From a virus, in IMG/VR virus record IMGVR_UViG_3300023174_000700, positions 1 to 21,893 of that record: a DNA stretch of 21,893 nucleotides. The stretch is one strand, 5' to 3'. Made by a program: the position numbers and the translations under genes. Shown piece after piece: positions 1 through 5,791 of the stretch; the stretch's first letter is position 1, and the number at the start of each line of letters is the position of its first letter. The notes under the pieces were generated by a model. That model searched no databases. It saw nothing but the letters and a program-made list of their open reading frames with translations, and was not told the origin of the DNA.

Positions 1-11
1 AGGAGATTGTG

Positions 12-257
12 ATGACTACGTTTACGACTGAAGATAGAGAAGAAGCGATGCGTAATAGTTGTGAGCATTGCGGCGAGCGGTTGCCCATTGATGAGATCCA
101 CCATTGTGCCAATACTGAGCCAGTTCCCTTTGCTGGCTTTATTCCATTAGACGATGAAGAGTCTGATAACGAAAAGCTGTGCAGACTAGCCAACGATATG
201 GAATCCAGTATCAACATTAGGCTTGGGCGCTCTGGTGTGCGCTGGGCGGGAGACTAA
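12..257 (+). CDS. Small Cys/His protein, possible zinc-binding, unknown function
   Basis: The 81-residue product has C17-x2-C20 followed by H30, H31 and C32, which could form one small zinc site; another Cys lies further on near residue 55. The C-terminal half is acidic (a run of Asp and Glu around residues 47-54). I do not recognise the family. A GTG three bases earlier (position 9) is also in frame, but AGGAGA at 1-6 sits at better spacing for the ATG at 12. The window starts only 11 bases upstream, so its operon context is unseen. The next gene starts one base after the stop, which implies co-transcription. Many phages carry short CxxC proteins of unknown role, so no function is claimed. 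Confidence 0.7.
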   Translation: MTTFTTEDREEAMRNSCEHCGERLPIDEIHHCANTEPVPFAGFIPLDDEESDNEKLCRLANDMESSINIRLGRSGVRWAGD

Positions 258-258
258 G

Positions 259-525
259 ATGAATTCAAACGACCTATCAAAAGATACATTGTTTAATTTA
301 GTTGTTAAATACAAAAACATCATTGAACAGCAAGCAGACCGAATAGCGGAGTTGTCAAAAAATGTTGATGAACTGGAAGAAGAATTGCTAAAAACACCAC
401 AAATAAAAGAGTTAAGTGATGAGGAAATAATTGAAGTAGGTAATGCAGTTGTAAACCTTATTGATTCCAATGAAGGATGGATTGAATTTGCTAAAGCAAT
501 ACTAAAGAAAGCGAGTGAGAAATGA
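259..525 (+). CDS. Small helical (coiled-coil-like) acidic protein, unknown function
   Basis: The ATG at 259 gives 88 residues; an upstream in-frame GTG at 223 would run inside the previous gene and has no better ribosome-binding site, whereas GGGAG at 248-252 fits the ATG. Residues about 10-55 are rich in Leu, Ile, Lys and Glu with heptad-like spacing (IIEQQADRIAEL, VDELEEELL), which suggests a coiled coil. The C-terminal part is also charged and helical. No catalytic motif is visible. The stop overlaps the start of a tiny downstream frame in an ATGA arrangement. I do not recognise the family. Confidence 0.7.
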   Translation: MNSNDLSKDTLFNLVVKYKNIIEQQADRIAELSKNVDELEEELLKTPQIKELSDEEIIEVGNAVVNLIDSNEGWIEFAKAILKKASEK

Positions 526-590
526 TTATAAAATCAGAGTTCTGGCACATCCTACAAAAGCATATTGCGCTGAGAAAAGCCAATAAATGA
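522..590 (+). CDS. Possible 22-residue translationally coupled mini-gene
   Basis: This frame encodes a 22-residue basic peptide (begins MIIKSEFWHIL). Its ATG overlaps the previous stop as ATGA at 522-525 and its own TGA overlaps the next ATG at 587-590, so it would be stop-start coupled on both sides. The ribosome-binding site is weak (AGTGAG-like). It could be a real peptide, or simply a coupling frame that carries ribosomes to the membrane protein gene. The double coupling is the only support. Confidence 0.35.
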   Translation: MIIKSEFWHILQKHIALRKANK

Positions 591-733
591 GCGCCTGGTT
601 GATTATCGTTACAGGTCTGATTTATGGCTACATAGCTGTAGAGCAAGGATTTAAGGGAAATGTGCCGATGGCAGTCGTATATAGCGGCTATGCGTTTAGT
701 AATGTAGGGCTTTATATATTAGCCACTAAGTAG
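587..733 (+). CDS. Small membrane protein with two hydrophobic segments
   Basis: The 48-residue product has two hydrophobic stretches, about residues 3-17 (AWLIIVTGLIYGYIA) and 28-46, joined by a short polar loop containing EQGFKGN. This pattern, including a Tyr-Ala-x-x-Asn-x-Gly motif in the second helix, recurs in small phage membrane proteins I have seen annotated only as hypothetical. It should sit in the inner membrane as a hairpin. A holin-like role is possible by size and topology, but no endolysin gene is nearby to support it. The start overlaps the previous stop (ATGA). The stop TAG is followed by a run of six T residues and the palindrome cluster. Confidence 0.6.
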   Translation: MSAWLIIVTGLIYGYIAVEQGFKGNVPMAVVYSGYAFSNVGLYILATK

Positions 734-740
734 CTTTTTT

Positions 741-764
741 GTACATAATGGTTACCATATGTAC
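741..764. repeat. Near-perfect palindrome between convergent genes
   Basis: GTACATA at 741-747 is matched by TATGTAC at 758-764, and inside them TGGT (749-752) faces ACCA (754-757), with one unpaired A at 748 and a central T at 753. The symmetry suits a dimeric protein-binding site better than an RNA hairpin, because the fully paired form would leave a one-base loop. It lies just after a T-run that follows the stop at 733. Confidence 0.5.
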
Positions 765-765
765 A

Positions 766-793
766 TTTAAGGAAACATTTTTGTTACCTTAAA
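766..793. repeat. Inverted repeat, 12-base arms, possible bidirectional terminator
   Basis: TTTAAGGAAACA at 766-777 pairs with TGTTACCTTAAA at 782-793 apart from one A:A mismatch, leaving a TTTT loop. It stands between the end of the plus-strand small-gene cluster and the end of the minus-strand protease gene, where a two-way terminator would be expected. The stem is AT-rich and neither side has a clean U-tract after it, so termination is unproven. Confidence 0.4.
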
Positions 794-821
794 GTTATAT
801 TAAAGTTATCTTTAATAACTT
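789..821. repeat. Tandem TTAAAGTTAT repeats with an inverted copy
   Basis: TTAAAGTTAT occurs at 789-798 and again at 800-809, an 11-base period, and ATAACTT follows inverted at 815-821; 803-809 with 815-821 makes a 7-base stem around CTTTA. TAAAGTTA recurs at 2160-2167, in the divergent region at the other end of the minus-strand two-gene unit, again followed by an inverted TAACT (2176-2180). Direct plus inverted copies suggest protein-binding sites. Confidence 0.4.
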
Positions 822-826
822 ATAGG

Positions 827-1186
827 TTAAAGCTCTAGGGGATCAAAGCCCAGAGACTGGGATACGAGCAATGCCCGATGCTTGAAAGTCTTATCATGCT
901 TTTGCCATGCAGCAGTTGATGTATTCCACCGACTAGCGTGGATCATTTCATGGGCCATCGTCCGGATCGCTGTTTCCAAGAAGCCACAACGAGCGGCAGA
1001 TATCGTAATGACGTGTTCATATTTGTCCGCTCCGTCATCGTGGAGGTACGTTCCCATGGTCTCTGGATCGTGATCTACGATAAATTTAATGGTTTCTGGT
1101 AACGGCATATCCCATTTATCAAAAGGTTCACACACCACAAGCATGGTGTATATATTTTTGAGAATAGTAGATGTCAGCTGGATCAT
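827..1186 (-). CDS. SprT-like zinc metalloprotease
   Basis: The 119-residue protein carries HEMIH at residues 79-83, the HExxH zinc-binding and catalytic motif, preceded by a helix (TAIRTMA). Downstream, H97-x3-F101 matches the HGxxF-type element that gives the third zinc ligand in SprT/Spartan proteases. The product is therefore close to a minimal catalytic domain, without the DNA-binding tails of cellular Spartan. Family members cut proteins crosslinked to or sitting on DNA; in phages they often lie near the terminase or replication genes, but the target here is unknown. The start overlaps the stop of the metallophosphoesterase gene in an ATGA (1183-1186), so the two are translationally coupled on the minus strand. 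Confidence 0.85.
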   Translation of the reverse strand: MIQLTSTILKNIYTMLVVCEPFDKWDMPLPETIKFIVDHDPETMGTYLHDDGADKYEHVITISAARCGFLETAIRTMAHEMIHASRWNTSTAAWQKHDKTFKHRALLVSQSLGFDPLEL

Positions 1187-2142
1187 ACTTTCATTAATTG
1201 GCCGCGAAAATAAATGAGACCCTCATCCTCGTTAATGACCTCTGCCAGCTCCGGGGGCATGAGTTTGCCGTTAATATAGGTCAATACTGCGTATCCAGCT
1301 CTCCAGTTGACTGGGTTGTTTTCTGTATACGCAAATTGGCTGTCCTTAATACAGGCCATCGTTCCAGTATCTACCCCATATCGTGTGCCGGTGTAGTCTG
1401 TCCAAGGGGTTACCTTGAGGGAATGTAGGTGGCCAGACACAAAGCTCGTGCCTGACTTCATCGTATTGTTGTAGACCGCATGAACTCCGTTATGCCAGCG
1501 GTGTTTAATCATGCAAGTCTGGTTGACCATGATTGACCAGTACCATTTCCAATCCGGGGTGTGGTCTGCAATATCAAAGCCCTTAATCCCTTCGTACTGT
1601 GGGAGAACATTAGATAGCTTGCCTGAGAATCGTAGGTCATGGTTACCAATCGTAATCATTAACTTACAGCCAGCTGGCCTCACCTTTTCAATGTCTCCGA
1701 GCCTATTTTGGATTTCATCTAACTCTTCTTTGACTGTGGGGCCATTCTGCCAGCCAATGCGGTGATGCGCTGAGATACTAGCGAAATCCGCAATATCTCC
1801 ATTGAGAATCACAATCTTTGGTTTTAGATACTTTACAAATTGGACAAAGCCGCGGTGAGCTGTCGTAATGTACTCTGGGTTGTAGTGGCAATCAGAGCCA
1901 ACTAAGATGACACCATTGTCGATGGTGACGTTAGCTTGCATCTGCTCATCAGGAATGTAAATCTTAGGTTGGCCAGTTGGTGACAGAGCATCTAAAACAA
2001 TATCGTATTCTTGTTCTATCTTTCTGCGCCTTTTTAAAACATTGCGAGTGCTAATCCCGATAACCTGGCTAAGTTTTTCTGGGGACTGATATTGTTTCCA
2101 AAGAGAAATAAATTCTTCGTCACTACACGCTTTTCGTACCAT
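1183..2142 (-). CDS. Calcineurin-like metallophosphoesterase with N-terminal helix-turn-helix
   Basis: The 319-residue product has the ordered metal-binding motifs of the calcineurin/Mre11 superfamily: D84-x-H86 (SDCHYN), D116 (NGDIAD), N167-H168 (GNHD), H214 (IKHRW) and H238-x-H240 (GHLH). Residues about 21-45 (SPEKLSQVIG then STRNVLKRRRKIE) look like a helix-turn-helix that could place the enzyme on DNA. The family hydrolyses phosphoesters with two metal ions; this type, with a fused HTH, recurs in phage genomes and is usually annotated as a phosphoesterase or DNA exonuclease-like protein. The substrate cannot be decided from sequence. On the minus strand, AAGG lies upstream of the ATG. It is the first gene of a coupled pair with the SprT-like protease and runs opposite to the structural genes. 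Confidence 0.85.
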   Translation of the reverse strand: MVRKACSDEEFISLWKQYQSPEKLSQVIGISTRNVLKRRRKIEQEYDIVLDALSPTGQPKIYIPDEQMQANVTIDNGVILVGSDCHYNPEYITTAHRGFVQFVKYLKPKIVILNGDIADFASISAHHRIGWQNGPTVKEELDEIQNRLGDIEKVRPAGCKLMITIGNHDLRFSGKLSNVLPQYEGIKGFDIADHTPDWKWYWSIMVNQTCMIKHRWHNGVHAVYNNTMKSGTSFVSGHLHSLKVTPWTDYTGTRYGVDTGTMACIKDSQFAYTENNPVNWRAGYAVLTYINGKLMPPELAEVINEDEGLIYFRGQLMKV

Positions 2143-2198
2143 GACATACCTTATAATGATAAAGTTAGCTTATATTAACTGAAAAGTGTTAAAAATCA
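2143..2198. promoter_or_regulatory. Divergent control region with -10-like box and inverted repeat
   Basis: This 56-base AT-rich gap separates the outward-facing phosphoesterase (minus) and terminase (plus) genes and must hold any local promoters for both. A perfect TATAAT occurs at 2152-2157 on the plus strand, but the -35 region (around 2129-2134) is poor. AGTTA at 2163-2167 and TAACT at 2176-2180 form an inverted repeat. TAAAGTTA at 2160-2167 repeats a motif from 789-809. Promoter assignment is tentative. Confidence 0.3.
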
Positions 2199-3758
2199 AT
2201 GGCTAAAACAAAAGAGATGTCAAGCAAACAAATACCATCAACCGGTATTAGTTTAGATTTTTCCAAATCACCAGAGGTTTATAAGTTTCTAACAAGCAAT
2301 GCATTCGTGCGTGGGATGATGGGGCCAGTAGGATCCGGCAAGTCCTATGCTTGCGCTGCTGAGATATTTATCAGAGCCATTCAGCAAAAGCCCTCCCCTA
2401 TCGATGGTGTCCGATATACCCGTTTTGTCATTGTACGCAATAGCTACCCCGAACTCAAGACAACCACAATTAAGACCTGGCAAGACCTTTTCCCAGAGAA
2501 TACCTTTGGGCCAATGCTCTATACCCCACCCATTACCCACCACATCCGACTACCGGCAAGGGATGGAGCTGCGGGTCTTGATTGCGAGGTAATCTTCTTA
2601 GCGCTTGACCAACCAAAAGACGTTAGAAAGCTATTGTCCTTAGAGTTGACTGGTGCATGGGTCAATGAGGCGCGAGAGTTGCCCAAGGCTGTAATTGATG
2701 GCCTTACACACCGAGTAGGTAGATACCCTACCAAGCGAGATGGTGGTGCGAGTTGGCATGGCATTTGGATGGACACCAACCCAATGGACGATGACCATTG
2801 GTGGTTTAGGATGGCCGAGAAAGAAAAGATGACAGGCCCATATGCTTGGAAGTTTTTTAAGCAGCCGGGCGGTGTCATTGAAGTTAGCAAAGACGATCTG
2901 CCCGAAAACCCAGAGGCTAACGATTGCATATTCTCAGCTGGTAAGTGGTGGCAGTTAAACAAGAAGGCTGAAAACGTAGCCAATCTGCCTCCGGGTTACT
3001 ACCAACAAATGCTCTTGGGTAAGAACATTGACTGGATCCGATGCTATGCCGAAGGCAAATATACCTATGTCCAAGAGGGTAAGTCGGTTTGGCCAGAATA
3101 TGACGATAACCTCATGAGTGGAGAGACAATTTTAGACAACTCTGTGCCGATTCAGATCGGTCTAGACTTTGGTTTGACACCAGCTGCGGTTATTGGACAG
3201 AGGTTGCCTAATGGTAGATGGCAGATTATTGATGAGATTGTGACCTTTGACATGGGATTAGAGCGCTTTGGCCATCAACTCGTAGCCGAAATCAACGCAA
3301 AGTACCCAGGAATGCAAGTATTGGTGTGGGGTGATCCAGCTGGTATGGCTAGAGATGCGATCTATGAGGTAACGGCCTTTGACTTTTTAAGGACTCTTGG
3401 CCTCAAGGCACAGCCAACCCCATCAAACGACTTCAAGGTTCGCAGAGAATCCGCTGCCGCGCCCATGCAACGTCTTATCAACGGTAAGCCAGGGCTAATG
3501 GTTGACAGCAAATGCAAGCTACTACGCAAGTCTTTGGCGGGTGGCTACCATTTCAAGCGGGTATCAGTCGGCTCTGGTCAGGAGCGGTTTAGGGATAGCC
3601 CAAATAAAAATGAACACTCCCACGTTGGCGATGCTTTTGGATATCTCTTGCTCGGTGGCGGTGAATACAAGCGCATGACCCGCCCAGGCGATGTGTCATC
3701 AAAGACTTTTGTAGCCCAAACGGTGGCCAATAGCGACTTTGATATCTTTGCCCGATGA
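2199..3758 (+). CDS. Terminase large subunit (DNA-packaging ATPase and nuclease)
   Basis: The 519-residue protein matches the two-domain TerL plan. The ATPase has a Walker A loop GPVGSGKS at residues 42-49 and a Walker-B-like strand ending in the catalytic Glu (AWVNE, E157). The RNase-H-fold nuclease has acidic residues D323 (GLDFG), D379 (VWGDPAG) and D478 (HVGDAFGY), correctly ordered. TerL docks on the portal, translocates DNA into the prohead and cuts it to genome length. The annotated ATG at 2199 has no clear Shine-Dalgarno sequence; a second ATG at 2217 is no better. The stop overlaps the next start (ATGA, 3755-3758). No small terminase subunit gene is recognisable in the window; one of the small upstream genes could serve. 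Confidence 0.93.
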   Translation: MAKTKEMSSKQIPSTGISLDFSKSPEVYKFLTSNAFVRGMMGPVGSGKSYACAAEIFIRAIQQKPSPIDGVRYTRFVIVRNSYPELKTTTIKTWQDLFPENTFGPMLYTPPITHHIRLPARDGAAGLDCEVIFLALDQPKDVRKLLSLELTGAWVNEARELPKAVIDGLTHRVGRYPTKRDGGASWHGIWMDTNPMDDDHWWFRMAEKEKMTGPYAWKFFKQPGGVIEVSKDDLPENPEANDCIFSAGKWWQLNKKAENVANLPPGYYQQMLLGKNIDWIRCYAEGKYTYVQEGKSVWPEYDDNLMSGETILDNSVPIQIGLDFGLTPAAVIGQRLPNGRWQIIDEIVTFDMGLERFGHQLVAEINAKYPGMQVLVWGDPAGMARDAIYEVTAFDFLRTLGLKAQPTPSNDFKVRRESAAAPMQRLINGKPGLMVDSKCKLLRKSLAGGYHFKRVSVGSGQERFRDSPNKNEHSHVGDAFGYLLLGGGEYKRMTRPGDVSSKTFVAQTVANSDFDIFAR

Positions 3759-4249
3759 AAGTTACCATACCTTATGAGGTAATGAATGAGCAGATGCATC
3801 CCAAGAGAGGGGTGTTTTATCTACCATTCGTGATTGACCATTTTGACCAGCTCGATACAACTCAGCCTGAGTTGTTGGCTGTGGCTAGGGGATATGACCT
3901 TAGATCCATGATACATAGTCAGTCCATGCTCGGCACAGCGGTTACTGCGTTCTATCGCAATAAACCGATAGCCATCTTTGGGGTTGTCCTGTTTTGGGGT
4001 GGAGTTGGCGAGATGTGGAGCATATTTGATAATCAAGCTAGAGAGTACCCAGCATCCATGCTTAGGTGTGGCAGATCTTTTGTAGATATCGCAAACAGAT
4101 ATCTCAACTTGCATAGATTGCAAATAACTGTTAGAACTGACGATATTCGGGCAATACGTTATGCGAAAGCATTAAAGTTTGAAACCGAAGCAGTTCTAAG
4201 AATGTACGGCCCTGACAAGGTGGATTACTTACTAATGACGAGGTTTTAA
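3755..4249 (+). CDS. T7 gp13-like (DUF2833, GNAT-fold) protein
   Basis: This 164-residue protein looks like the T7 gp13 family (DUF2833), which has an acetyltransferase-like (GNAT) fold. The typical GNAT layout is visible: a beta strand around IAIFGVVL, a central WSIFDNQA segment, a helix with RYLNLHRLQITV, and a C-terminal ...AIRYAKALKFETEAVLRMYG, where GNAT proteins place the Asn/Arg-x-x-A-x-x-x-Y-x-x-x-GF element. T7 gp13 (about 138 residues) is needed for virion morphogenesis rather than known acetylation. The gene is coupled to the terminase by an ATGA overlap, unlike T7, where gp13 lies with the internal core genes. Enzymatic activity is not shown by the sequence. Confidence 0.7.
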   Translation: MKVTIPYEVMNEQMHPKRGVFYLPFVIDHFDQLDTTQPELLAVARGYDLRSMIHSQSMLGTAVTAFYRNKPIAIFGVVLFWGGVGEMWSIFDNQAREYPASMLRCGRSFVDIANRYLNLHRLQITVRTDDIRAIRYAKALKFETEAVLRMYGPDKVDYLLMTRF

Positions 4250-4495
4250 ATGGGTGGATTATTTGGTGGATCTCCAGACACCAGCGGCGCAGAACGTGCA
4301 GCTGCTGAGACTAAAGCAGAAAACGAAAAAATTAGAGCGCAAGCCGAAGAGGAAAAGCGACAGCTCGCAGAGCAAAATGCAGCTCGCGCTAAAGCACGAT
4401 TACGCGGTGGTAGCCGTATGTTGCTATCCGATACACGTTTAACCCCAGAGACAGGCATTCAAACGCTTGGCTCTAACGAAATGAAAGTGAGCTAA
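4250..4495 (+). CDS. Small MGG-FGG protein, first of a paralogous pair
   Basis: The 81-residue product begins MGGLFGG, continues with an Ala/Glu/Lys/Arg-rich stretch that should form a long charged helix (about residues 14-50), and ends with an RGGSRMLLSDTRLTPETG block near residues 51-70. The same start and end blocks occur in the next gene, so these are tandem duplicates. Short Gly-start proteins of this type lie next to terminase or portal genes in many phages with no known role. CGAGG at 4239-4243 precedes the ATG by six bases, and the start directly follows the previous stop. Confidence 0.7.
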   Translation: MGGLFGGSPDTSGAERAAAETKAENEKIRAQAEEEKRQLAEQNAARAKARLRGGSRMLLSDTRLTPETGIQTLGSNEMKVS

Positions 4496-4497
4496 GC

Positions 4498-4722
4498 ATG
4501 GGTGGAGTATTTGGAGGTGGCGGCGGCGGTGGAGGCCAAGTTGTTAAACCAGCAGAACCAAAACCAGAGCCAGCAGCACAAAAACCAACACAGGCGCAAG
4601 AAGAAGCTGGCGCAAAGATGCGTGGCGCAAAACGCAGAGGCCGTCAACTACTATCGGATGCACGTCTAAACCCAGAGATGGGTATGCAAGAGACTTTAGG
4701 TGGAGGAAATAATCTTGGATAA
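4498..4722 (+). CDS. Small MGG-FGG protein, second of a paralogous pair
   Basis: The 74-residue product starts MGGVFGG followed by an eight-glycine-like run, then a Pro/Ala/Lys/Gln-rich linker (about residues 17-36), and ends with RGRQLLSDARLNPEMG and a Leu-Gly-rich tail. It shares its first seven residues (one change) and its C-terminal R-x-LLSD-x-RL-x-PE-x-G-x-Q block with the gene two bases upstream, but the middle differs: a charged helix there, a Pro/Ala linker here. The last bases contain the strong ribosome-binding site for the next gene. Function unknown. Confidence 0.7.
   Translation: MGGVFGGGGGGGGQVVKPAEPKPEPAAQKPTQAQEEAGAKMRGAKRRGRQLLSDARLNPEMGMQETLGGGNNLG
4702..4706 (+). promoter_or_regulatory. 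Ribosome-binding site deciding a TTG start
   Basis: GGAGG lies inside the end of the previous gene, eight bases before TTG at 4715 and 26 bases before the first in-frame ATG at 4733. The spacing favours the TTG as the start. Confidence 0.6.
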
Positions 4723-4873
4723 CAAAGTAAAAATGCAAAAGAAAGTAGCCAAAGTTATGCGCGAGTACAAGGCTGGCGGTCTACATTCTGGCAAAGGTGG
4801 CCCGGTTGTTAAATCTCAAAAGCAAGCTGTTGCAATTGCATTAAGCGAAGCTGGAATGGCGAGGAAAAAATGA
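4715..4873 (+). CDS. DUF6496-like small basic protein (TTG start)
   Basis: From the TTG the product is 52 residues (46 from the ATG at 4733). It contains KVMREYKAGGLHSGKGG and QAVAIALSEAG, the hallmark pattern of a small phage and bacterial family I recall as DUF6496 (a KVM-E-K-G-LHSG core followed by QA-AIALSEA). It is strongly basic and probably helical; its role is unknown. The gene overlaps the preceding one by eight bases and its own TGA overlaps the next ATG. Its QKKVAK segment also appears in the gene at 5019-5207. Confidence 0.65.
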   Translation: MDNKVKMQKKVAKVMREYKAGGLHSGKGGPVVKSQKQAVAIALSEAGMARKK

Positions 4874-5022
4874 AAGAAGTCTGGGAAAAAGAAAGACCCA
4901 AAAGTTTAGGCAAGCCAGAAAAGCTGTCTCCCATACAGAAGGCTGCTGCTAAAGCAATGGCTAAGAAAGCTGGCAGACCATATCCAAATCTTGTAGACAA
5001 CATGAGAGCGGCTAAAAAATGA
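4870..5022 (+). CDS. Small basic KAGR protein, first of a second paralogous pair
   Basis: The product is 50 residues, rich in Lys and Ala. Its core LSPIQKAAAKAMAKKAGRPY, followed by PN and LVDN, is a short helix-turn pattern I have seen in small phage proteins of unknown function. The neighbour at 5019 repeats it as LTPFQKKVAKMLAQKAGR plus PN. GAGG at 4861-4864 precedes the ATG, which overlaps the previous stop (ATGA); the stop again overlaps the next start. The high positive charge would allow DNA or capsid-interior binding, but that is only an inference. Confidence 0.65.
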   Translation: MKEVWEKERPKSLGKPEKLSPIQKAAAKAMAKKAGRPYPNLVDNMRAAKK

Positions 5023-5207
5023 AAGTAGAACTATCGTTTGAGTTTGGTGAAGACCATAAAGGCATAGGCGAAGAACATAAAAAGCCTATGGAGTTGACAC
5101 CATTCCAAAAGAAAGTGGCTAAGATGCTTGCTCAAAAGGCTGGCCGCTCTAAGCCAAACGATGAAGATTTGTATAAAGCATCTGAACTTGATAGCGAAGA
5201 AGATTAA
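5019..5207 (+). CDS. Small KAGR protein with acidic ends, second of the pair
   Basis: The 62-residue product has an N-terminal acidic segment (SFEFGEDHKGIGEEH), the shared LTPFQKKVAKMLAQKAGR core at about residues 26-43, then PNDED and a very acidic tail ending DSEED. The core aligns with the preceding gene without gaps, so the pair arose by duplication and then acquired opposite charge. The start overlaps the previous stop (ATGA) and the stop shares one base with the next start (TAATG). Function unknown. Confidence 0.65.
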   Translation: MKVELSFEFGEDHKGIGEEHKKPMELTPFQKKVAKMLAQKAGRSKPNDEDLYKASELDSEED

Positions 5208-5791
5208 TGGCTATTACTGTCCAGCGGGAGTCTGATAACACCAAATCAATATTTGTTACACCAACGTATATTGATAAGGATGGTAACCAGCTTGTTGCTG
5301 GATCAGAGAAGCCGCTTGTTATGGCTGATGTTAATCATGTTCGCTTGCATGAGGGCAGAGCATTTTACGCATATTTTTTAAACGATAGCGCAAATAAATT
5401 AGCCAATGATGCATCAATCAGTATTGCTGTTGCTTGGGCTACAGGCAAGACTCCGCACCTAGTATTTGACGTTAAGTGTGGCGGTGATGCGGAGTTTATT
5501 ATTTATGAAAACGCAACTGTAACTGGCGGCACATCGTTTACAGCAATTAATCGATATAGACCATCTGCAAACACAAGCGCAAGTGCAATATTAATTAATC
5601 CAACAGTTACTGCTACTGGAACACCTTTAACTGGAGAATTTCTTTCTGGCGGTTCTGGTGGTCAAGCAACAGGATCTGCTGCATTTTCATTTCAATATGT
5701 TCTTTCTCCATTAACAACATATTTGTTTCGACTAACAAACAGAAGCGGTCAAGCACATATGGCTCATGTAATGATTGAGTGGTACGAATGA
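5207..5791 (+). CDS. Beta-rich virion protein, probably capsid decoration
   Basis: The 194-residue protein is mostly short alternating beta strands with Gly, Thr and Ser, and few charges. Landmarks include HLVFDVKCGGDAEFIIYENA, the INRYR motif near residue 117, and a C-terminus RLTNRSGQAHMAHVMIEWYE. This set (strand-Asn-Arg-x-Arg, and a final Ile-x-WYE) matches a widespread phage structural family that I associate with head decoration or fibre-like proteins; the exact role is not settled. It lies between small structural-module genes and the portal, and overlaps its neighbours by one and four bases. Confidence 0.6.
   Translation: MAITVQRESDNTKSIFVTPTYIDKDGNQLVAGSEKPLVMADVNHVRLHEGRAFYAYFLNDSANKLANDASISIAVAWATGKTPHLVFDVKCGGDAEFIIYENATVTGGTSFTAINRYRPSANTSASAILINPTVTATGTPLTGEFLSGGSGGQATGSAAFSFQYVLSPLTTYLFRLTNRSGQAHMAHVMIEWYE

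Noticed and set aside
2519-2983. Antisense 154-codon frame within the terminase gene
   Set aside because: Fully covered by conserved terminase coding sequence and without recognisable motifs.
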